From Jacaranda mimosifolia (Eukaryota > Streptophyta > Magnoliopsida > Lamiales > Bignoniaceae): 64,000 nucleotides of DNA. The stretch covers positions 44,130,501 through 44,194,500 of the forward strand of contig CM032117.1 of NCBI GenBank assembly GCA_018894105.1, given 5' to 3'. Under the pieces are notes generated by a model, which made no database searches, was not told where the DNA came from, and worked only from the letters and a program-made list of their open reading frames with translations. The translations under genes and the position numbers were made by a program. This document shows, piece by piece, positions 56,240 through 64,000 of this stretch (positions are counted from its first letter, which is position 1; each line of letters begins with the position of its first letter).

Positions 56240-58150
56240 TTAACCTATTGCACAGATCTCAACACTATCTTGCGGGTGCTTATCATGTGCCTGGATTCTT
56301 GAGGTGGTTGCTCCTCAATTCAAGGCATCGGAGAGGCTTGCAGCTCTAGTTGTCTCCGTGTTTTGAGTGATAATCAGGACATCTTTTAGCTCAGCAAATA
56401 CTGCTCCATCAAAGGTTCATCCTCTGTCAGCTTTCAAGATAGCTCGGCAACCTTATCTCAACTCGGTCATTGAAGTTTCAATCATGACTCATTCATGAAT
56501 CCATCTTTGGTCTTCGCCCACTATATACTATGGCTCCAGCTGAGGTATCAGCAACAAGTTCTGGTGCTCAAGTCCTCTCTGGATTTCAAGTTAGTCATTC
56601 ACTCCAAATATTTGATTAGCTTGGACCTGAACTATCTTCATTAGGCCAAGGTTGATCTATTGGGCCTGGGTTAGATTTCCTAGTATCATCAATAATTATT
56701 TTATTTTACGTAATTAAAAAAATAAAATGTAATTATTTTTAATATTTAAAAAAATCTGTTATTAAATAACATGATATGAATATCTGAATTGAAGTTATTA
56801 AATTTGAAAATACTTTGTATTTGAATAAGTTATAGAATATGAAGAGTTGCTAATTCTAAATTTATAAATTACACATAAATTGTTAAAATTATAAAAGATT
56901 AACAATAAATAAAAATTTAAAAACATAAAAATGAAGCAGAAAATTTGACTTGATGCAATTTTTAAATTAGATATATACATTTATACTATAAATTAAGAGT
57001 TAAACTGTTATTTTAATACATAAAGTCTTTTTGTATGATTTTCAAATTATGTGGAAGTCATCATGATTGCAGTTTTCATGATATTTTTAAGGTTCTAAAA
57101 ATGTCAAGTATTTGTCAATAAATTAAATATATAATCACTTTGATTTTATCTATAGAAAATATAATACTTATATTAGGTTATTATTTGATCACTAACTTAG
57201 TATATAGCTCATAAGATGCAATGTTTGATGAACTAAAATATCTCTTAATATTTGACATAACTTAATAAGTAAATTTTATTTGTTTTTATTTGTTGTTACT
57301 TTATTATTTTGAAAATTATGATATATTACATAAAAGATCATAAAATAATAAGTAAGTTTTTAATATTCAATTTAAATTATATTACCAATCACTCATAAAT
57401 TTCTTTTATAAATATAAAATATACAAATAGTTTAATATTATACTAATTAATTTCAATATAATTTTTTTGATTGAGACCATTAATTCCAGATATTATAAGT
57501 ATTTGCGTATATAAAAATATTCTTATAAATTATTATTAAGCAAAAAATATATAACTAAATGTATATGGCATAAGTACAAAATTGTGTAGAAAAATGTAAG
57601 AAAAATTAAAAAATTGATATTATTTGCTATTTAAGTGGTCGTCCATCAAACTTTTGGAAATTTTTTACTATGTCAAAGTTGTCAACCATATATTTCTCCT
57701 ATAAAAAATTTACTTTAAATAATTGTGAATGAGTTCTCCATGATTATGCTACTAAAATACTAAATTGATTTCAATTAAAAATTTGATACCATGAAAATAG
57801 AATTGAGATTTTATAGATATTGTTGGCGGTAACTTTTTATATTTGAAATAAGTTCAAAATTCAAATTAAATTATTTGCCATATTTTATATATTTGGTTTT
57901 ACCTAAAAATATTTTATGTCTAAAAAAATCATTATAAAAATGATTAAAATTTAAAAAAATATATAAGGAAAAACTTATATATCAACTAATTGATAATTAT
58001 TCATTTCTCAAATTTCAAATTATTTGATAAGGAAGTACTGAGAAATTGATATTCCACATAAATTGCTGTCTATTATTTTCATAAAAAATAGATAAACTTT
58101 TATGTTTTCAACGCAAGTTACAATAGTTAGAGATAATCATGGTGGTTTAG
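56240..58150. other. Gene-free spacer
   Basis: The first 450 bp (to about 56,690) are less AT-rich than the surroundings. They carry no long frame and may be a decayed element of unknown type. From 56,690 to 58,150 the sequence is extremely AT-rich with no gene, tandem repeat or inverted repeat that I could identify. Confidence 0.5.
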
Positions 58151-58199
58151 TATTCAGTTAATTAGGAGAAAATAGCCAAAATTACTTTGTCTTTGGGAA

Positions 58200-58280
58200 T
58201 CAGTCCCCACTTGTTTCTTTTTGGTATGCACTCCCCACTTCAAACTTCATTTTTGAATTCACTCCCCACTTGAGTCAAAA
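58200..58280. repeat. Three spaced copies of CTCCCCACTT-like motif
   Basis: AGTCCCCACTTGTTTC, CACTCCCCACTTCAAA and CACTCCCCACTTGAGT occur within 75 bp. They lie just upstream of the duplicated segment at 58,458 and may mark the subterminal region of a larger element. Confidence 0.6.
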
Positions 58281-58457
58281 AGACAAAAATAACCCTAAAT
58301 TATAACTAAAATCAAAAATAGATTTCAAATAAATTATACCAAACACGTTTCTCTTCGATTACCATTTCACGTTTTTTTTCCAACTAATTCCCCTCCATCT
58401 TGCAAATTGTCTCGCCATTTGCTCTCTTTGCTCAAGTTTTCAACTTCACCATGCGTT

Positions 58458-58735
58458 GCTTCTGTTTTCGATTTTGCCACTTTTTGCTGTCACTTCCAAG
58501 CCACATTTTTATTATTCATGAAGACCCAACAAGAAAGGTTCATCTCCATTTACAAAGACAAAGAGGTAATTTTTCAAATTAGATTCCAGTCTCTCCTGCT
58601 ATTGCTTCTGTTTTCAATTTTGTTATTTCTTATTCTCTCTTTCAAGCCAATTTTTGCCATTCTTGAAGACCCAGAAAGAAATGTTCATTTTCACCCCCAT
58701 TTGCAAAGACAAAGAATTTTTTGAATTAGATTTTT
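58458..58735. repeat. Diverged tandem duplication, period 146 bp
   Basis: A segment starting GCTTCTGTTTTCGATTTTG at 58,458 is repeated from 58,604 as GCTTCTGTTTTCAATTTTG. Both copies keep CATGAAGACCCA/CTTGAAGACCCA, GAAAGGTTCAT/GAAATGTTCAT, TTTGCAAAGACAAAGA-type and AATTAGATT words. Identity is roughly 75-80 percent by eye. Short frames across it look like by-products of T-rich sequence. Confidence 0.8.
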
Positions 58736-59224
58736 GTTATTTTCTATTTTAATATTGTATCTTCATCAAAAAAAAATTTTGTTTTATTCTTGTTTTAGTA
58801 TTATATATACTTAGTTTTGTTTATTGTGCTTGATTTTGTTAGTAAATACTTGATTCACCCATATTTAGATTTTTTTTGAAAAAAATCCTAATATGACTGT
58901 ATTCGAATTTGAAGAAGCTAGATTGATCCTTTTATTTATTATTTTAATACTTATTTCAATTAGTACATTTTTAATTTTAGTATTTATATACTTTATATAA
59001 AGTATAATGTACCTTAGTTCTTTTGTTGAGTAAATTTTAGAAATATTTTATTGTTATGTTAATCAAGGGATGTTTGAATCTTATAATTCATACTTTGATA
59101 GTTTTACATTAATGATTGATAATTATATAAATGTAGTATTACCTGCACATAAATTTGGTATTAAACTATTAAATTTTATTGTGTTTATGCCTATGTATAG
59201 TACTAAATTTTGAATTTTCTGCAG

Positions 59225-59277
59225 AATTAATATTGCACAGTGAGGATACTAGAAATGAAATTGTTGATACTGCAGAG
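59225..59277 (+). CDS. Candidate 53-bp internal exon of a decayed gene
   Basis: A pyrimidine-rich TTTTCTGCAG acceptor precedes it and GCAGAG|GTAAGT, a near-perfect plant donor, follows. The frame reads acidic residues (ELILHSEDTRNEIVDTAE). Small acidic 5' exons of this type occur in FAR1-like transposase-derived genes, but this peptide is too short to assign. No convincing neighbouring exons were found before the tandem array begins. Confidence 0.3.
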
Positions 59278-59439
59278 GTAAGTTTAAATACTCTAAAGCC
59301 AAATATTTACTACTACATCCATTGTATAAATACTGAATTTTGTACAAGTAATATTGTACACGTTTTTTTAGTGCTGAATTTATTGATAAAGAACACAATA
59401 TGCTATTATTTTTGGTACAAATTATATATCTTATATTAG

Positions 59440-60002
59440 AAGGGCACTATTGTTGTCTATGGTAATGTTGGTATTGAATGTGCTGGAAAAACCCCTTAGT
59501 GAATTTCGAGGGAGAACATATTATAGAAGGTGCAATGGCATATTTGACAGACAACATAAGATTATTGATTCCTATTTATCTAAAGATAATTTGGAGTAAT
59601 AATAATTTATTACTTATTTCCATTTTACATTGATCTAATAATATCCGAATTGACACCTTAAATTCTTTTGTAATGTCATTATTTGGAATGGATCAGGATA
59701 TCGGGTGCATATAACTGTTATAATTCTGAATCTGAGCATGGTTTGCTTCTTTTTGATATAATATAAGGGTTACTTGTTGCATTCTAATACAATATGAGGA
59801 TGGCTTCCTAGTACAATAAGGGAAAAAATAGCATAGTTGCTTAGGGAAACACTGTTATGATTGCAAACAATTGGATTATGGCGGCCAAACCAAACCTGTT
59901 TTCGACAAGAAGGCAAAAACAATTTAAGGTCTAAGGTTTTCTTAGATACTAGGTTTCGGTACTAGGTATTGAGACTGTAATATTTATTGTGATAGTTAAT
60001 AA
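59440..60002. other. Spacer between exon-like segment and second array
   Basis: AT-rich and mixed sequence with no ORF, RNA gene or repeat that I can support. Confidence 0.45.
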
Positions 60003-63000
60003 CCATGCAATGGCTAAATTAAGACAAATTCAACTTAATCACTAATGTTTTAAGAATAATATTATAAGTCGAGAAAAAAATACTGCTTTTTTAGTTTCAT
60101 GGACTTCATCTTTTAAGCTTTATACTTAATTCGCCTCATTCTATACTTATTTGGTGTATTTGTGTACTTGCTTTTCTTTTGACCAACTTTACCTAAATTC
60201 GATGGGTGAAACAACACATAAGATCCTCTCATGCGCTAAAATCATGTTTTCTTCAAGTAATTATTGTGATAGTATGTGCATAAATGGTTGGAAACACAAA
60301 TAGCGACACCCAACTACTTGTGTTCTTATTCGTACTAGTATAAACCATTGATTAATAAGGTAAATATATCCTTTCAACACCACCATCGAAAATCAACGAA
60401 TCTCTCATGATTATATCAATCATAGGACTAATAAATCATGATTTAATAATCATGCAATGGCCAAATTAAGACAAATTCAACTTAATCTCTTATATACTAA
60501 GAATGATACTGTAAATCGAAAAAAAAAAAGTACCATTTTTTTAGTATTTTGTACTTTATTTTCCAACTTTTGTACTTACCTGGCATATTTTTGTATTGGC
60601 TTTTCCTTTATCCAAATTTACCTCAATTCGATAGGTGAAACAACACATGAGATCCTCTAATGCACTAAAATCATGTTTTCTTCAAATAATTGTTGTGATA
60701 GTACATGTGTAAATGGTTGGAAGCAAAAATAGCAATACGTAACCACTTATGTTCGCATTCATACTAGTATAAACCATTGATGAATGAGGTAAATATATCC
60801 TTTGGACACCACTATTGAAAATCAAGGACTAATAAATCATGATTTAATTTGTGCAATGGCCAAATTATGACGTATTCAACTTAATATCTTATACACTAAG
60901 AATAACATTGCAAATCAAGAAAAAGTTACTGTTTTTTCTTTTGTTTTATGTACTTGATTTTTAGTGTTTTGTACTTAATTCGAGTTGTTCTGTACCTATT
61001 TGGCATGTTTTTGTATTGACTTTTCCTTTGGCCTAATTTACCTCAATTCAATGGTGAAACAACATATAAGAACCTTTAATACACTAAATCATATTTCTTC
61101 AAGTAATGGTTGTGAGAGTACGTGCACAAATGGTTAGGAACACAAACAACCACACCAACCACTTATGTTCTCATTCATACTAGTATAACCCATTGATGAA
61201 TGAGGTAAATGTATCCTTTCGACACCACCATCGAGAACCCATGAACTTCTCATCACTATATAAGTCCTAGGACTATAATTCATGATTTAATAATCATGCA
61301 ATGGCCAAATTAAAACAAATTCAACTTAATCTCTTTTGTACTAAAAACGGTACTATAAATTGAGAAAAGTACCATTTTTTTTGGTTTTTTGTACTTGATT
61401 TTTCAAGTTTTGTACTCAATTCGCCGCATTCTGTACTTATTTGGCGTGTGTTTGTATTGGGTTTTTTTGGACCAACTTTACCTCAATTTGATGGGTGAAA
61501 CAACACATAAGACCCTTTAATGCACTAAAATCATGTTTTCTTCAAGTAATTATCATGATAGTACGTGTGTAAATGGTTGGAAACACAAATAGCGACATCC
61601 AACCACTTGTGTTCTCATTCATACTAGTATAAACCATTGATGAATAAGGTAAATGTATCCTTTCGACACTACCATCGAAAATCAATGAACCTTTAATGAC
61701 TATATCAATCATAAAACTAATAAATCATGATTTAATAATCGTACAATGGCTAAATTAAGGCAAATTCAACTTAATATTTTATGCACTAAGAATGATACTG
61801 CAAATAAAGAAAAAGGTACCATTTTTTTTACTTTATTTTTAATGTTTTATACTTAATTCGCCTTGTTCTGTACTTATTTGTGTGTTTTTACTAACTTTTC
61901 CTTTGATCGAATTTACCTTAATTTGATGGGTGAAACAACATATAAGACCCTCTAATGGATTAAAATCATGTTTTCATCAAGTAATGGTCAAGATAGTACG
62001 TGCATAAATGGTTGGAAACATAAATAACGACATGCGACCACTTGTGTTCTCATTCACAATAGTATAAACCATTGGTGAATGTGGTAAATGTATCCTTTCA
62101 ACACCACTATCGCAAATCATAACTATATCAGTCACAAGACTAATAAATCATGATTTAATAATTATGGAATGGCTAAATTAAGGCAAATTCAACTTAATCT
62201 CTTACGTACTAAGAATGATACAACAAATCGAGAAAAAAGTACCCTTTTTTTTTGCACTTGACTTTTAGTGTTTTGTATTTAATTCGCCTCGTTCTGCACT
62301 TATTTGGTGTGTTTTTGTACTGGCTTTTTCTTGGACTTAATTTACCTCAATTCGATGAGTGAAACAACATATAAGAACCTTTAATGCATTAAAATCATGT
62401 TTTCTTCAAGTAATGGTCGTGATAGTACGTGCACAAATGATTGGAGACACAAATAGCCACATTCAACCACTTATGTTCTCATTTGTACTAGTATAAACCA
62501 TTGGTGAATGTGGTAAATATATCATTTCGGAAAATCAATTAACCTTTCATGACTATATTAGTCCCAGGAGTAATAAATTATGATTTAATAATCATGTAAT
62601 GGCTAAATTAGGAGAAAGTCAACTTAATTCTTATATACTAAGAATGAAACTTCAAATTGAGAAAAAAAAAGTGCAATTTTTTTTTTGTTTTTTGTACTTG
62701 ATTTTTAATGTTTTGTACTCAATTCGCCTCGTTCTGTACTTATTTGGTGTGTTTTTTTACTAGCTTTTTCTTTGACTGAATTTACCTCAATTCGATGAAT
62801 GAAACAACACATAAGGCCCTCTAATGGACTAAAATCATGTTTTCTTCAAGTAATTGTCATGATAGTACATGCGCAAATGGTTGGGAACACAATAGTCACA
62901 TCCAACCACTTGTGTTCTCATTTATACTAGTATAAACCATTAATGAATGAGGTACATGTATCCTTTTGACGCCACCATCGAGAACGAATGAACCTCTCAT

Positions 63001-63018
63001 GAATATGTCAATCTTATA
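60003..63018 (+). repeat. Second tandem array, seven copies of ~400-447 bp
   Basis: Anchored on CAATGGC(T/C)AAATTA, copies start at 60,008, 60,455, 60,854, 61,299, 61,744, 62,167 and 62,597 (spacing 447, 399, 445, 445, 423 and 430 bp). Conserved blocks are TTTTGTACTTGATTTT, TTACCTCAATTCGATGGGTG followed by AAACAACA, AAAATCATGTTTTCTTCAAG, CATACTAGTATAAACCATTG and CACCACCATCGA. It is unrelated to the 375-bp satellite. The 399-bp copy lacks the segment containing CTCATGACTATATCA. Each copy is diverged, so this is an old array. It is likely part of a large element whose ends are not resolved here. Confidence 0.9.
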
Positions 63019-64000
63019 GTTGTTCCACCCATCAAATTGAGGTAAGTTCGACTAAAGGAAAAGATAGTATAAAAAAACTCAAAAGGCATACTTGATTATG
63101 AAAATCCAGTATAATATATTCAGATTCAAGCACTAGATACTCGAAAAAATGTATTATCTTTCTATAATGAAGTATTGAATTTGACAAATATGGTATAGTT
63201 TTAAACACATTTGGAATTATGTTAAATTTAGTTATTCAAGTCATTGTTGACCATCATGAAATGATTTTTTAGTTGAAGGACAAATATAGTCATGAGACCT
63301 TATTTGTACTACAATATTGATGTCAAAATGATATGGTAACCATCTATAATGATGTCGTATACTAGTTCGAAAAGATAGCATAAGTGGTATTATGTTGTAG
63401 TATTAAAACACCCTGTTGCAGTACTATGTTCTTAAGATGAAATATCTTTTTCCAGTAATCAAGTATAATGTTAAATAAATGAAGTATTTATTTTGCTTCA
63501 ATTAGGTACTTTCTTCTGATTTGTAGTATCAATTTTATACATTTTAACATCATTCAATTTAAGTATTTTAGACCTTATTATACTGGTGTAGCTATGAAAC
63601 TCTATTTTTTCCCTACAACATTGACATCTGAATGAGACGTTTTACCATCAATATTGGTGCTTTACACTAATAATTATGTTTCTAACAATTTGAACACATG
63701 TTTATTACAATCATTAATTGAAGAATACATGATTTTGTCATTTTTTGATGGTCTTATATGTTGTTTTACAAATAAATTGAGATAAATTAGGCCATGCGAT
63801 GAATAAGTATTAAATCATTCCAATTAGTACTAGATGCTGAAGATGAGGTATTTATCTTCTGAAGTCAAGTATTTATGTAAAAAAAATGAAATATTGTTTT
63901 GCTGAAATGAGGTATTACAATTGTGATATACAATATCAGTTTTATACATTTTGAATATTGTTCAATTTATAATTCCATTTTCTATTAGCCGTGATTTTGC
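63019..64000 (-). repeat. Inverted, diverged copies of the ~440-bp repeat
   Basis: At about 63,019 the plus-oriented array ends and the complement of its unit begins. GTTGTTCCACCCATCAAATT followed by GAGGTAA is the complement of the TTACCTCAATTCGATGGGTG-AAACAAC block. A second complement of that block, ending ATAAATTAGGCC, lies at 63,747-63,793. The 100 bp before it (63,640-63,747) aligns in complement with the AAAATCATGTTTTCTTCAAG...GTTGGAAACACAA part. The complement of CTCATGACTATAT is near 63,285. At least two minus-oriented copies are therefore present, more diverged than the plus copies, running off the window. Confidence 0.72.

Noticed and set aside
58400..58724. Two overlapping Phe/Leu-rich frames
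   Set aside because: Products of T-rich duplicated sequence, overlapping in different frames, with no proper ATG start for either.
60457..60660. 67-codon frame in the second array
   Set aside because: Falls within one repeat unit and is broken in the other six.
1..64000. tRNA or other structured RNA genes
   Set aside because: None found by eye; no cloverleaf with A and B boxes was recognised, though a covariance search was not possible.

Overview
This window is nuclear DNA from a flowering plant, probably a eudicot. Three things point there. The one clear gene encodes a secreted leucine-rich-repeat protein of a plant-only cell-wall family. The flanks carry plant-style hAT-like elements. The rest is AT-rich and gene-poor. 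I cannot name the species from the sequence.

Positions 1 to about 46,425 are one uninterrupted head-to-tail satellite array. The monomer is about 370-380 bp, so roughly 120-125 copies are present, and the array continues off the left edge. Each monomer holds in order: a T-rich stretch; an A-rich purine tract; a GC-rich segment with the 16-bp palindrome GGCTGCCATGGCAGCC; a second A-tract preceded by TATAAAA; a second GC-rich segment; a variable (TA)n run; and a unique stretch ending near CTAGGTTGGAGCTTAC. The A-tract plus GC segment occurs twice per monomer, so the monomer is itself a partial duplication. The array is a patchwork of different higher-order repeats (HORs): a 10-mer of 3.80 kb, 4-mers of about 1.50 kb, a 7-mer of about 2.55 kb, a 6-mer of about 2.25 kb and a 7-mer of about 2.62 kb. 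Longer-range copies lie about 6.5 and 7.5 kb apart. Hybrid, short and truncated monomers mark individual recombination events. I see no transposon inside the array and no coding sequence.

The array stops abruptly at about 46,425. Beyond it lie a 1.58-kb non-autonomous hAT-like element (46,643-48,227, 7/8-matching 8-bp target duplications), AT-rich spacer with a (TTA)n microsatellite, and the intronless minus-strand LRR gene at 50,096-51,322. Next comes a possible PIF/Harbinger-like element (about 52,444-55,753) holding unrecognised exon-like pieces, and then a 409-bp hAT-like MITE (55,823-56,231).

The right end (58,200-64,000) looks like a large decayed element or nested elements. It has a duplicated 146-bp segment, one well-formed candidate exon, and a second unrelated tandem array of seven 400-447 bp copies (60,003-63,018). 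That array then turns around into diverged copies in the opposite orientation (63,019 to the window end). The genes do not form a pathway; the interest lies in satellite evolution and mobile-element structure.
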